From NCBI GenBank assembly GCA_934045075.1, contig OW203722.1, positions 7,285,303 through 7,349,302 of the forward strand: a stretch of 64,000 bases of DNA. The letters are read 5' to 3'. The DNA is from Yponomeuta sedellus. Taxonomy: Eukaryota > Arthropoda > Insecta > Lepidoptera > Yponomeutidae. The position numbers and the translations under genes are program-made. The notes beneath the pieces were generated by a model. That model was not told the DNA's origin and made no database searches. It saw only the letters and a list, made by a program, of their open reading frames with translations. Positions 21,440-31,290 of this stretch are shown here, piece after piece (position 1 is the first letter of the stretch; each line of letters starts with the position of its first letter).

Positions 21440-21725
21440 TTGTAAAAACGAGAAAAATGCAGAGTAACACATACTCGGGGGCGCAAGTGATGCAAATCAC
21501 TTCAGCCAGATGTCGCTACCTGTACGTAATACAGAGAGTATTGTAAAGAGGTTCGAAATTTCACTGATGCCGGTGAGTCACCCATTAGCTCAGTTGGAAG
21601 AGCGCTGGCACGGATAGCCAGAGGTCGCGGGTTCGAATACCGGCATGGGTGGAATTTTTAGTCTCTAAATAGGTTTTTAAAATTATCCTTAGCACGGGTT
21701 AGTGCATTAAAAAGAATATATAAAA
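21440..21725 (+). mobile_element. tRNA-cassette repeat C, copy 2
   Basis: Leader 'TACTCGGGGGCGCAAGTGAT' and 'CAGAGAGTATTGTAAAGAGG', then the tRNA-like cassette (about 21580-21652): A-box 'TTAGCTCAGTTGG', an anticodon-arm-like hairpin CTGGC-ACGGATA-GCCAG, and B-box 'GGTTCGAATACC'. 3' part 'CTCTAAATAGGTTTTTAA' and 'CACGGGTTAGTGCATTAAAA'. The cassette sits about 140 bp inside the unit, unlike a standard SINE head. Confidence 0.88.
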
Positions 21726-22049
21726 ACATATAACGCAATGCAATCAATCAGGGCTAAGAAAGCTTTAAAAGTAAATAAGAAATAAGCGATCAAACTTATA
21801 AAGATAAAATTTCATACAGAATCTATTGAAAATTACGTTGATGAATTTGTTACTTATGTAAAGCAGATAAAACCCCCTCTTACTAAGGAATCCTACACTG
21901 TTCGTGGGCCAGTACAAACTTGGCCGGTTTATCACTTTCTTGTCGTTTACAGAATTTGAAGAAAAAGTGGCTTGGTATACCAATTTGGTATTTTACATAT
22001 CAATATGAAAATAATAGTTCTGCATTTTTATTGAAATATTAGTGAATTA

Positions 22050-22236
22050 TAGTCTGTTAGCTTTTAGAATATACCTCGGGCTCTAGAGTAGGCTTTGGTT
22101 TTCGCCAATTTTCGCCGGTTTTTGTACTGATGATCGAGTTCTGATTTCGAAATTAAGTGTCGAATTAGTTCCGATATTTCTATTACACGAATATATCCGA
22201 TTCTATCAGATAGTAGCCGAGGTATATTCTAAAAGG
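22050..22236. mobile_element. MITE family G, copy 2
   Basis: Begins 'GTCTGTTAGCTTTTAGAATA' and ends, inverted, 'CCGAGGTATATTCTAAAA'. Contains 'GTTCCGATATTTCTATTACA'. A slightly different interior from copy 1. Confidence 0.8.
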
Positions 22237-22515
22237 TTTTTTTGTATTTTCAAGGCTAGCGTTTATCCTAGTTTTCAATCCTTTGCTAGGCCATAAATGT
22301 GTAGCTATTTTATCGAGAAGCCAGCCTGTGACATCAGAGCCCGCATGCAATGCACTCGACAAATTGTTACATTGCCACGACACAAAGAGATATCGGAGCT
22401 TTATGCTCTATGTTATGTGTCGCATCAGCCGTCTCGCATCGACTATTTACTGTCACTGAATAACTCAGTACTCTTAGATCTGAGCTGGAACCTAGTATTG
22501 GAGTGTTTAATACAT
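22237..22515. other. Unassigned, open on both strands
   Basis: Overlapping open frames on the plus strand (22297-22581) and minus strand (22367-22549). The sequence is less AT-rich than the flanks, but neither frame has a domain I recognise. Confidence 0.3.
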
Positions 22516-22519
22516 TATA

Positions 22520-22742
22520 GTCTTTTTTTAATTGCACTAACCCGTGCAAAGGAAAATATTAAAAACCTATTTAGAGGCTAAAAATTCCACCTATGCCAGG
22601 ATTCTCTGGTTATCCGTGCCAGCGCTCTTTCCAACTGAGCTAATAGGCGACTACGTGGCATCAGTGAAATTTCGAACCTCTTTACAATACTCTCTATATT
22701 ACGTACAGGCAGCGACATCCGGCTGAAGTAATTTGCATCACG
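22520..22742 (-). mobile_element. tRNA-cassette repeat C, copy 3
   Basis: Reverse copy: 'TTGCACTAACCCGTGCAAAG', 'CCTATTTAGAGGCTAAAAA', a cassette with a deletion in the T-arm, and leader 'CCTCTTTACAATACTCTCTA'. B-box damaged. Confidence 0.8.
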
Positions 22743-22754
22743 TGTTTAATACAT

Positions 22755-22940
22755 TTTCTTCTTCTTCTTACGTTGTCTCTCCGACTAGCGAAGGTTAGCA
22801 GTCAGCTCTGCATATTTCTCTATGTATATCGTAAGGCGGAAAAGCTTGGCAGCACTTACGATTCCGGTCCACTGCCGTAAGTTTCTCAGCCAGGATTTCT
22901 TTTTCTGCTACGCGTCTCTTGCTAGCGATATATCGAGTTT
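22755..22940 (-). pseudogene. LINE C-terminal fragment
   Basis: The minus frame reads 'SWLRNLRQWTGIVSAAKLFR', followed by 'ELTANLRWSERQRKK' and a CTT/GAA-rich tail. The 'W-L-x-N-x-R-x-W' and 'L-F-R' pattern matches the C-terminus of a known insect LINE type. Confidence 0.6.
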
Positions 22941-23223
22941 TATACATTATTGACAGGTGGCCATTTATTTTAATTTACAGCGTATATTGATTTTTCTACT
23001 GTATCTGTGTAAATAATTATGTTATGTTTATTTTTTCCTGATGTACAATATAGAATATTTATATCATATCTTAAATTTATTTAAATACGACCCTAGAGCT
23101 GCGGCTAACATTGTACCATAACATTTACCCTATGTGACGTATCTTGTTTTACTTTTCTATGTAAACTTAATTTAAGTGATTTGTTAAGTAGTTTACGTAA
23201 CTTAGTTTTAAAATGAGAGTAAG

Positions 23224-23413
23224 CCCCTGTTTCACAATGTTCAAATAAAGTTCCAGATAATCTATCCGCAACCAGGGCTGCCGTTTGTTCTAAATTTAAA
23301 TATTTTTTCCTATATTGCGTGTGTTCGTTAATGGCTTCAAATTTAGAACAAACAGCAGCCCTGGTTGCGAATAGCTTATCCGGAACTTTATCTGCGGATT
23401 GTGAAACAGACCC
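23224..23413. mobile_element. MITE family M
   Basis: Long inverted repeats (about 75 bp): 'CCCCTGTTTCACAATGTTCA' to 'CAACCAGGGCTGCCGTTTGT' on the left and the matching inverse on the right, ending 'GTGAAACAGACCC'. Loop about 45 bp. No ORF of its own. Confidence 0.85.
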
Positions 23414-23499
23414 TAAGTCTGCCAACAAACTATCATTTAGTTTGGCGGAAACGATTGTAAATTTTAAATTGTAGACATAATGTAAATACTTTCTTTTTA

Positions 23500-23740
23500 T
23501 TTATTTAGCCTATAATCCACCCACACCAGGGCACAGGCCTTCTCTCAGAGAGATAGTATGGGCTTAATAACCACGCGTGCCCACCGCGGATTTGCAATTT
23601 CAAACGCTGAGGTATTTGGGCACCTCAGACACTCAGGTTTCCTCACGATGTTTTGATACATGCCTTCACTGGTAATCGAACCTGGGTCTCTCGCTTTCGA
23701 GTCCATTGTTCTACCCACTGGGCTACCGACGTAAATTTTA
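23500..23740 (-). mobile_element. SINE-E, best-preserved copy
   Basis: Minus strand: tRNA-like head with B-box 'GGTTCGATTACCAG' (about 23680), then 'GAAACCTGAGTGTCTGAGG', 'TACCTCAGCGTTTG', 'AATCCGCGGTGGGCACGCG' and 'AAGCCCATACTATCTC', ending 'GAAGGCCTGTGCCCTGG'. Confidence 0.75.
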
Positions 23741-23749
23741 CCGAAATTC

Positions 23750-23805
23750 TACCGCTGAAAAAGTGCCGAAACGTCGGGAAATCGTAAAAATTTAATAAAC
23801 GAGCA
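23750..23805 (+). repeat. Repeat N, copy 4, fragment
   Basis: 'GTGCCGAAACGTCGGGAAAT' only: the right half of the two-stem motif, directly after SINE-E. Confidence 0.5.
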
Positions 23806-24034
23806 TATATTCGTATAAAAATAGTTTTAATTATGTCTAGTGCTCGTGTTAACCTTAGAAAATACTATAGTTAGTAGTGAGTTATTCTTCTGTAGAGTGT
23901 TTTACTCGTGTCTGGTTCAACATTGGAAAGCTCGTTATGGTTTCCAGGCGGGCACGTTGTATACCTTCTGGCATTTACATAGTGTTAGCTTAAGGTAATG
24001 GGTACTGTCGTAATCTGTACCGTTATATATGTAG

Positions 24035-24145
24035 GCAAAGAAAAGATAATGCGTAGCATTAACCGAAACGTCAAGAATTAAGGTAATTTTTATGTAATAA
24101 ATAATCGCGATTAGACCCGTTTAATATATAACCATGCGTAGCATC
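24035..24145 (+). repeat. Repeat N, copy 5
   Basis: 'AACCGAAACGTCAAGAATTA', 'AGGTAATTTTTATG', 'ATAATCGCGATTAGACCCGT' and 'TTAATATATAACCATG'. Gives the uninterrupted order used to place SINE-B copy 3. Confidence 0.6.
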
Positions 24146-24676
24146 GTATTAAATTAATGAGAACGGCCAATATTTCTACACTTTAGCGAAGGACGGATTT
24201 ATCCTGGAGAAATCACGGGAAATATATGGAAAGAAAAAGAAAGAGAAAGAGAAACATTTATTGCATCAACAGTAACACACACAAAACATCTAACAAATAC
24301 GAAACATACTTATCGGAGAACAATCAAAGGGTAAGGTAGTAAAGACAATTTAAACAGTTTTGTCGCGGTGTGTTTCCGTTGCTGCAAAAGGCAGCTGACT
24401 CAGCATTTTGCTGAGGGTGTGAGCCCTCAGCGCTGGTTTTCAGTCAGTACCTGAACAGTAACTCTCACGAGTGTCCCAGTGCGCGGGTCGGTATGTTGCA
24501 ATTTAAATAAATATGTATATTACAATTTATATATTATAAAATATCCATAAACAATAAAATAAAAAACGAACAATATGAAATTAAGACAGCCGTCCTTGAT
24601 GCGATCACATAGTCAATTGATTAGTCAAGTTAGTAATGGCAGACTAAGAATCAAGTAAACATAAGTTTACTTGATT
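24146..24676. other. Unassigned, with GAAA-rich run and hairpin
   Basis: A GAAA-rich run lies at about 24228-24256. 'AATCAAGTAAAC-ATAA-GTTTACTTGATT' (about 24650-24677) is a perfect hairpin that abuts the next SINE. Confidence 0.5.
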
Positions 24677-24890
24677 GACGACCTCTGTGGCGTAGCGGTA
24701 GCGCGTCTGCCTACCATGCAAGAAGTCACGGGTTTGAATCCCGGCTGGGAACAAAAAAAAGCCCAGGTCTTCGATGTTTACATGTTTGTGATGTCGTTGT
24801 TTCTGGTTCCCACGACACAGGGTATCCTAGTGTGGCACCAGAAGCAATGTATGTACTTGTATGTAAATGTTATGTTAATGTTATGTTATA
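24677..24890 (+). mobile_element. tRNA-headed SINE-D, copy 2
   Basis: Head 'GACCTCTGTGGCGTAGCGG' and 'GGTTTGAATCCCGG', body 'GATGTTTACATGTTTGTGAT', 'TTCCCACGACACAGGGTATC' and 'GCACCAGAAGCAATG', tail 'GTAAATGTTATGTTAATGTT'. The head resembles a tRNA-Trp-like sequence more than any other I can recall. Confidence 0.88.
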
Positions 24891-25368
24891 TTATCAGTTG
24901 TTATTGTCAGCAAGAAGGTCGTCAAGGTTTCATGTTTAGGCACGAACGGCAAAGTCACACATCGTTTACCAGAGCTAACCAAGTAGGTCCGTAACACTTG
25001 CACATTCGCAGACGTTCTTATGTGATATATAGTTTTTTTATTATTAGCGGATGCAATAAAATCTATAGGATAGCTTATTACGAATGAACTTAACTGTAGT
25101 ATTTGCTACATTTGTGTGTGATTAATAATAAACATCTACCATTTCTGAAAGAGTGTTAAATAGAATTTGTGCCCAAGAAAATGATGACGTAAAAAGTAGT
25201 CAAAAAGCGTATAACAAATAACGTCATTAAAAACTGTTGTCGAGGGCTTGCTTACCCACCCACTATGAACAACATTACAAACCAATCCCCAAATTGGCTC
25301 TAATTTTGTGGCTTCACTTGTCCAGATTGCATTTGTAGACCACAAAATAGTATGGATGGGCAATGTAC

Positions 25369-25476
25369 CTTATTGACGTGATCCCGGAGCACGTTGGAGT
25401 AGACCATCGCCATCGCTTCCAGGGCCATGAACGTCATACAGCCCACCACCCAAGGCACTAGAAACGCGACGTTTTC
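25369..25476 (-). CDS. Membrane protein gene, exon d (36 codons)
   Basis: Minus strand: acceptor 'TATATTTCCCGCAG' then 108 coding bases, then donor 'AAG|GTACAT'. Starts 'ENVAFLVPWVVG' and ends 'NVLRDHVNK'. It is phase 0 at both ends and encodes a hydrophobic segment that can span a membrane. It follows exon c without frame conflict. GC content and codon use stand out against the AT-rich flanks. The layout (a Tyr-Lys end of one helix, then an aromatic-Pro-Trp helix start) resembles LAPTM/DUF4728 four-span proteins, but the family is inferred from pattern only. The next exon towards the C-terminus was not found. Confidence 0.82.
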
Positions 25477-25523
25477 CTGCGGGAAATATAGGTGATTAAT
25501 CATTGAACTAAAGCTTTCACAAG

Positions 25524-25690
25524 ACTTCTTCTTCTTCAGGCTATATTAGTCCACTGTTGGACATAGCCCTCCCCTAATGAGCGCCATAGCGCAAGGTTGT
25601 GCCATCATTGGGGGGTAGTGCCCATAATCCCCACGCTGAGCATGCGGGTTGGGGATCGCAGTTTGGTGGAATTGTCCTGCAGGGGGCACA
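25524..25690 (-). mobile_element. SINE-A (GAA-tail subtype), 5'-truncated
   Basis: 'CTTCTTCTTCAGGCTATATT', 'AGCGCCATAGCGCAAGG', 'GGGGATCGCAGTTTGG' and 'CCTGCAGGGGGCA'. Stops within the body. Confidence 0.85.
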
Positions 25691-25844
25691 AGTACTTAAC
25701 ATTATTAACATCATTCCGGAATTGTTGACTTGAATTTAAAAAAGTAAGACACTTTAAATCTTGAAGTAAGTAACGCCAGAACTAAGTTAGCAATTTAATA
25801 ATGTGTGGTGTGCAATAAAGACTAATAATCTTTGCTAATCTTTT

Positions 25845-26115
25845 ATCTGAAACAGCGGTAGAACCGGGCCTGACATTCGGGAGGTCACGAGTTTGAATCC
25901 CGACTTTGCTATCTAAGTTACGTGCATTTGTGAAGCTGTAGTATCAATACAACTCACTAGCTAGTGAAGAAAACATCTTGAAGAAACCTGAGTGCTTCAA
26001 AGGTTCACATACCTCGGCGCTTAAAATTGCCAATCCGCGGTGGGCAAACCTCTCTCTCTTTACTTACTCTCCCTCTCTCTGAGAGAAAGCCTGTACCCTA
26101 CAGTAGGACATAATA
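25845..26115 (+). mobile_element. SINE-E with tRNA-like head
   Basis: Head 'AACAGCGGTAGAACC' and 'GAGTTTGAATCCCG' (A- and B-box remnants), body 'AACTCACTAGCTAGTGAAG', 'CACATACCTCGGCGCTTA' and 'CCAATCCGCGGTGGGC', CT-rich run, and 'GAGAAAGCCTGTACCCTACA'. Most of the element is present. Confidence 0.7.
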
Positions 26116-26387
26116 TAAACTACGAAAAAAACTTTTCGAGGTCTAAATGACAGTGCGATTGGGTTTCTCGGAAGCTCTGGCCGTCAATCGGGAGAATAAT
26201 TTATTTGCAGTTCGGAATTCGAATTTGAATTTCAACATTTGATAGACACTTCTGACTGGTGGTTGCAGGTGATCATGAAAAACTGATAGGTACTGGCAGT
26301 AGTGGTTATATACTCTTTGACTGGCAGCGAAATTCAAATGAATATGAGAGAACGCACAAATGTATTTCTACTGTCATGCGCGGAAGT

Positions 26388-27335
26388 GTGTGTTGTGTAT
26401 GTGAATGTGTCACGAGCATGGAAGATATTATTTAAAAGTCCTTGAAGGTTATTTCTGCTGCAGACCGTTGCATAAGCCGTATTACAAGCTGAATAAAGTA
26501 AGTGTTGTGAAGTGATTGTGTCACGGACATCCGTGCGTGGAAGTTATTATTTAAAATAATAAATAAAAATCCTTGAAGTTTAATTTCTGTTTCGGACCAT
26601 TTCATAAGCCGTATTACAAGCTAAATAAAATGAGTGTTGTCTATGTGAAGTGAAGTGATTGTGTCATGTGGAACATATTATTTAAAAGTCCTTGAAGGTT
26701 AATCTCTGCTTCAGAACATTGCATAAGCCGTATTAGAAGCTGAATAATGTAAGTGTTGTGTATGTGAAGTGAAGTGATTGTGTCATGTGGAACTTATAAT
26801 TTAAAAATCCTTGAAGGTTAATGCAGTGTGGTGTATTACCATTAGAGAATAGCACCAACCCAAATTCTTCCCGCGGGTGACGTAAAAGGCGACTAAGGGA
26901 CACAAACCGGGGGGGGCAGCAGCGCCCCCTGCAGTGCAATTCCACCCCCCCAACGATGGCACAAGCTTGCGCTAAGGCGCTCATTAGGGGAAGGCTATGT
27001 CCAACAGTGGACTAATAAAGCCTGAATAAGAAGAAGAAGGTTAATCTCTGCTTCAGACTACTGCATAAGCCGTTTTAAAAGCTGAAAAGCTGAATAAAGC
27101 AAGTGTTGTGTATGTGAAATGAAGTGATAATGTAATGTGGAAGTAATAATTTAAAAGTCCTTGAAGGTTAATCTCTGCTTCAGATCATTGCATAAGCCGT
27201 ATTACAAGCTGAATAAAGTAAGTGTTGTGTATGTGAAGTGAAGTGATTATGTCATGTGGAAGTTATAATTTAAAAGTCCTTGAATGTTAGTTAATCTCTG
27301 CTTCAGACCACTGCATGAGCCGTATTATAAAATAT
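26388..27335 (+). repeat. Minisatellite, about six units of ~119 bp
   Basis: Units start near 26388, 26501, 26632, 26751, 27101 and 27220, each with 'AGTGTTGTGTATGTGAAG', 'TTTAAAAGTCCTTGAAGG', 'TTAATCTCTGCTTCAGA' and 'GCATAAGCCGTATTACAAGC'. The fourth unit is split by a SINE-A. Two clean intervals are exactly 119 bp. Confidence 0.92.
26823..27038 (+). mobile_element. SINE-A (GAA-tail) inside the minisatellite
   Basis: Starts 'GCAGTGTGGTGTATTACC', then 'AGAGAATAGCACCAACCC', and ends 'CCTGAATAAGAAGAAGAA'. 'GGTTAAT' is present on both sides (26816-26822 and 27039-27045), so the insertion split one unit and fixes the element's 5' end. The middle is shortened: the 'AACTGCGATCCCCAACCC' part is missing. 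Confidence 0.9.
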
Positions 27336-28007
27336 TAAGGCTTGGCTGCCGGGCAAAGGAGACTTATCACAGAGTTTTAAAAAGAACTCAATCCTTTAAA
27401 ACTCTGTGAAGTAGTAAGAAACTTACTTGAAATTAGGTTCGCTGTATAAAAACGAGGGTTCGTACTATGATGTTACAAAATAACGAGATATTAGTATTAT
27501 TAACTATTGTATTATTAAGTCTAATTATTATTATGTAACAAATTTGCACACCGGTGGTTGATCTTGACAATCTTTTTAAGAACTTTAGTACCCGTGTTCT
27601 GGCAAATAAACGATTTCGCTTTACTTTACTTTTGTAATAATTATAGGAAAATCACATTAAATGGAAAACTGTAATGTTTATATGCAGAAGGCGAAGAGGC
27701 TTGTTTAGTTATCAAGCCTCTTCGCCCCACACACAGTAGAAAATAGGGTTGGTCTGGTTGAATATTTTGTTAGTCACATGATTCTTATAAATACGACTTT
27801 TATTTGAAATTTCAAAGTTTTCCGCACACTTTATATTGAATGCACATCTTTAGGTTTATAGTGTGACCGGAATTATGTCTCCGACTTGCATTGTAGGCTA
27901 ATTCCACACGCTTTGTGCATCTAGATTTTAATTAAGAGTTCATTAAACCACCATCGGTAGCCTTATCATGCATTTTTTAGTCTTAATAACTTTGCAATAC
28001 AAGTTCA
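27336..28007. other. Unassigned, with one strong hairpin
   Basis: 'GGCGAAGAGGCTTG' at 27690-27703 pairs perfectly with 'CAAGCCTCTTCGCC' at 27713-27726 across a 9-base loop. Nothing else recognised. Confidence 0.5.
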
Positions 28008-28450
28008 CAAGTTGTAAGTATTGTGTGTGTCTAATCACTACGCTTGCTTACCACGGCCTTGCGATTTTATGCGCTCAAATATGCAGACTTCAGGGAAAAA
28101 GACGAACTTGTCACTTTTCTTTCGAAACTAACCTGAATGCAGTTTGTAGGGAATTTTCGTTACTCTAAGATAATAAACCGAACAGGGTACAAACAAATTT
28201 GTCTCGGAGTTATTGACGCTTAAAAAATTGCATACAGGGAAAAAGTGGCATAAGTCGAACTTTCAAAATGCAATATCTCCAAACGTTTGTTGCCTGACTG
28301 GTTTGTCTTTTTCCCTGGCGTCTTCATATGTGAACACCTCTCCCACACAGGTTTCCTCAGGTTGTCTTCCTTCACAGTTAGCGAGTGATAATGCAACCAA
28401 ATCGAACCAAACACTTATTAAATATAAGCCGGCGTACTACCATTGCGCTA
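28008..28450 (-). repeat. Two worn SINE-E fragments
   Basis: About 28010-28100 ('AATCACTACGCTTGCTTACC') and 28318-28400 ('CAGGTTTCCTCAGGTTGTC', 'TTCACAGTTAGCGAGTGATA'). Open frames 28213-28482 (+) and 28220-28414 (-) lie over this repeat and are not taken as genes. Confidence 0.5.
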
Positions 28451-28755
28451 ACACCCTTTTTGTGATGTCTCTGTACGAGTAATTTAAGTTTTAAATTAAT
28501 ATGCAAATTGAGGAAGTAGTTTATTTGCTGCTGAAGTGAACTTTAATGTAATTTGTATGTAAATAAAGCTTCCGAAATTCATATCAAGGATTTAAATTAT
28601 TCAAAATATAATAGAGCTTTAAATTTCGTTAAAGAGAGTCCATGAACACTCCGACTAGCTTAGTCATTAACAACAGACTTTTCATTCATACTAATTATTT
28701 ATTTTTCAGTGTAAGATTTTTTATTTTATTTCATCTTATATTGCATCTTATATTT

Positions 28756-28816
28756 GTTTACTCTTGAATAAAACTTTACTATCTCATTCATAGTAAAGTT
28801 TTATTTAAGAGTAAAC
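28756..28816. repeat. 27-bp arm inverted repeat
   Basis: 'GTTTACTCTTGAATAAAACT' and onward (28756-28782) pairs with 28790-28816 across a 7-base loop with one mismatch. Could be a tiny foldback element. Confidence 0.8.
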
Positions 28817-29666
28817 CTCTATTATCAATCAGTTCCAATTTTGTCTCTTTAAAAAAATATACTCTTACCTACAGTTATATATTACGCGTATTTGATTCAT
28901 ATGTAAATATTACCGTAATATCAAATATTACTGTGTTATATCAACTATATACCTAATATCAATGCTGAAATATTAATTTTGCATGCGTCCACTTCTTTAT
29001 AACTCATTTACTAGTATTTTTATCTCTTTTATCGCACAAGTAGCATAATTTTTGCCTCTTTTGTATTTCCTGCATGTTGGCAGATTGAAAATGCAATAAG
29101 CATTGAGTTCAGCTTTTGTACATTATCTTTTGTGCAATAAAGAATTGTTAATCGACAATATTTTTATTTTATTCACAAAACCAACAGCGTTACGGAGTTT
29201 CAAAACTTAAAGTAAATAATAAAAATAAGTAAATAATAAAAGTAAATAATAAACCGACTAAACTTTAAACTTTTTACATTATTATTATAAATACAATTAT
29301 TTCTACTAATTTCATCATCTATTGCAGACGATTTATGCAGCTTGTTTTGTTTACCTCGTGACTAAGTTCTATTCTGGAGAGGACTCCCCGCCCGCATAGT
29401 CGGCATGTGTGGGCGGCAGACCCCTGCTGGTCGGATTTTAAGCTGAGTACGCGTTTGACATATTCAGATACTATTCCAGATGGGTCAGTGGAGAATTTAT
29501 TAGTTACTTGCTATCCCGGCGAATATCGTACCGCTACAGAATCCGTTTGTACGATTCTTGTTGCCATGGCAACGCAATAAATATAAGCTAACTTGCAAAA
29601 CTAAGTATGTGCTACAGTTTTAATATTGTTTTAAATCGAGAACTATCGGAAAAATAAGTTTTAATG
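28817..29666. other. Unassigned AT-rich DNA
   Basis: No exon recognised. A GC-richer patch at 29385-29470 ('CCGCCCGCATAGTCGG') looks like a worn LINE tail but is too short to assign. Confidence 0.35.
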
Positions 29667-29912
29667 TACAGTCTATTTATTCTTACTTGTCCAATTAAGT
29701 AAAAAAGATTCTAACCTTAAAATCGAGATAAGATGCCTAAACTAGACATTTTCTTGCAAATTCATGAACTATGTTTATAAAATTGGCAGCGTGTTAGCGT
29801 GTTAAAAGAGTGTTCCAAGTTACTTCATTTATAGAAATATGGCAGTTCTGGACTAAAAAGTTACAGTTTACGGGTAGAATCTTGTTTACTAAATTGGACA
29901 AGTAAGACTGTA
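29667..29912. mobile_element. MITE family I, copy 2
   Basis: Same ends as 15557-15804 ('CAGTCTATTTATTCTTACTT'), interior in reverse order, TA at both borders. Few differences in 245 bp suggest relatively recent spread. Confidence 0.88.
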
Positions 29913-29944
29913 CTCGAAGATGCCATGTTAAAAGATAAATAATC

Positions 29945-30020
29945 ATAATGCATTTTTTAACAACCTTCCTGTGCGGTGCAGGAAGAGACCCGTGCCTCAG
30001 CAGTGGAGATATATAAGGGT
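29945..30020 (+). mobile_element. SINE-B 3' end only
   Basis: 'AACCTTCCTGTGCGGTGCAG', 'GAAGAGACCCGTGCCTCAGC' and 'GGGTCGATATCG'. A 75-bp 5'-truncated copy. Confidence 0.7.
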
Positions 30021-30085
30021 CGATATCGTATTTTTTTCTTTATGACTAACGTGTAAAATGTGACCCGTCGGAACGTTATTGCAGT

Positions 30086-30148
30086 CACGTGCTATGTGGT
30101 CACGTGGTACGCGGTCACGTGGTCACGTGGACTCTGACTATGACGTCA
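30086..30148. promoter_or_regulatory. Cluster of four CACGTG boxes plus a CRE palindrome
   Basis: CACGTG at 30086-30091, 30101-30106, 30116-30121 and 30124-30129, followed by TGACGTCA at 30141-30148. CACGTG is the E-box bound by bHLH factors; TGACGTCA is the CREB/ATF site. Three of the boxes sit in 'GGTCACGTGG' repeats with 15- and 8-base steps. Located in the intron between exons d and c. An enhancer role is inferred, not shown. Confidence 0.4.
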
Positions 30149-30631
30149 CAACCTGAACGTAACGCCTTATATGTTATGTTCGGAGCGTTTATCAGTATTC
30201 GAGTGGGATTGTGAAATATTTTTTTATTTAATGATAAAACAAAATCCAACATAACTTGATTATTGGCTTTTTTTGACACCCCGAAAAGCCCGAAAAAATA
30301 TTATTAAAAATATTATTTTTTAAAATATTTCGAGTATTTTTATATCTTCTATGGTTTGAAAAATGAAACTAAGGCCACTTCAATTTAAGCGTGACGCGAA
30401 CTCCCCTATTGAATTGGGTACACACATTTTTTGCCTCAAATATCACCCGTAAAGTTCCGGCACTCTACATCAGAGTAGGCAAATTCCATAAATTTTGACT
30501 AGTACTCACAGTGAGTGGCACAGGTTTTTTTATACGTAGCTCGCACTACGATTATATTTTTCTACGGTTTTCGACGATCCTTCGCCAAAATATACTCGCT
30601 CTCGCCAGTATCATAATCTATTTATACTTGC

Positions 30632-30717
30632 TTTGTAAATCCCGTAGAACAGGAATATACTGAGCATAATCATGAACATCTGCGTCCCGATGATTGCGAA
30701 GTATGCTATCTGTACAC
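30632..30717 (-). CDS. Membrane protein gene, exon c (86 nt)
   Basis: Minus strand: acceptor 'TCTATTGTTACAG', then two bases completing a codon from exon b, then 28 codons beginning 'VQIAYFAIIGTQMF' and ending 'LFYGIYK'. Very hydrophobic; a transmembrane helix. The 3' splice donor reads AAA|GCAAGT, a GC donor rather than GT. No in-frame GT donor lies nearby, and using the GC site gives phase 0, as exon d needs. The other frame across this exon (ending in a stop at 30618) is longer but encodes a chimera of exon and SINE-A and is rejected. Confidence 0.8.
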
Positions 30718-30766
30718 CTGTAACAATAGATAAAACATTGTTTTATTAATTTATTACATAATTTAT

Positions 30767-30975
30767 TCAATTCTTGCCGCGGGTGTCGTAAAAGGCGACT
30801 AAGGGACATAAGGGACACAAACCGGGGGGCGGGCAGCAGCGCCCTCTGCAGTACAATTCCACCGAACAGCGATCCCCAACCCGCATGCTCAGCGTGGGGA
30901 TTATGGGTATTACCCCCTTTGGGGAGGATTATGTCCAGCAGTGTACTAGTATAGCCTGACGACGACGATGACATA
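30767..30975 (+). mobile_element. SINE-A (GAC-tail), internal deletion
   Basis: 'GCCGCGGGTGTCGTAAAAGG', a small duplication 'GGGACATAAGGGACACAAAC', 'CGAACAGCGATCCCCAACCC', a gap after 'TATTACCCCCTTT', then 'CAGCAGTGTACTAGTATAGC' and 'CTGACGACGACGATGAC'. Lies 50 bp upstream, in gene sense, of exon c. Confidence 0.87.
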
Positions 30976-30987
30976 ATTTATTTAGAA

Positions 30988-31290
30988 TCGCTCGTGGCCG
31001 AGTCGAACCGAGTGATTGAAATCAATCACTAGAGTTAAGCAACAACAGGCGCGGTCAGGTGCAGGATGGGTGACCGTCCTGTGACTACCGCTAGTCGCAA
31101 TTTATCCGAGCGCTTCCGTGCTACACAAGGCACGTTAAGCAGAGGCCTTACGGGCGGCTTGATAACTTCTGAAAGTACCTAAGGCCCGCCACTGTCTTAC
31201 AATCCTCCCTGTGGTGGAGTATGGCCTAACCTTCCTGCGATGCAGGAAGAGACCCGTGCCCCAGCAGTGGGGATATACAAGGGTTGATAT
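30988..31290 (+). mobile_element. 5S-like SINE-B, copy 5
   Basis: Head 'TCGCTCGTGGCCGAGTCG', 5S-like 'TTAAGCAACAACAGGCGCGG' and 'GGATGGGTGACCGT'. Two internal deletions (around 31139 and 31208). Tail 'GATATACAAGGGTTGATATC'. 'ATAATTT' occurs on both sides. Confidence 0.88.

Noticed and set aside
21580..21655. A functional tRNA gene
   Set aside because: The A- and B-boxes are good, but position 33 is not T, the anticodon would be GGA without the long variable arm of tRNA-Ser, and the cassette recurs inside a mobile repeat.
26388..27335. CRISPR-like array
   Set aside because: Direct units with no repeat-spacer alternation, in a eukaryotic setting; it is a minisatellite.
30618..30974. 118-codon minus-strand frame
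   Set aside because: Spans exon c in the wrong frame and continues into a SINE-A. The spliced frame gives a transmembrane helix and matching phases instead.
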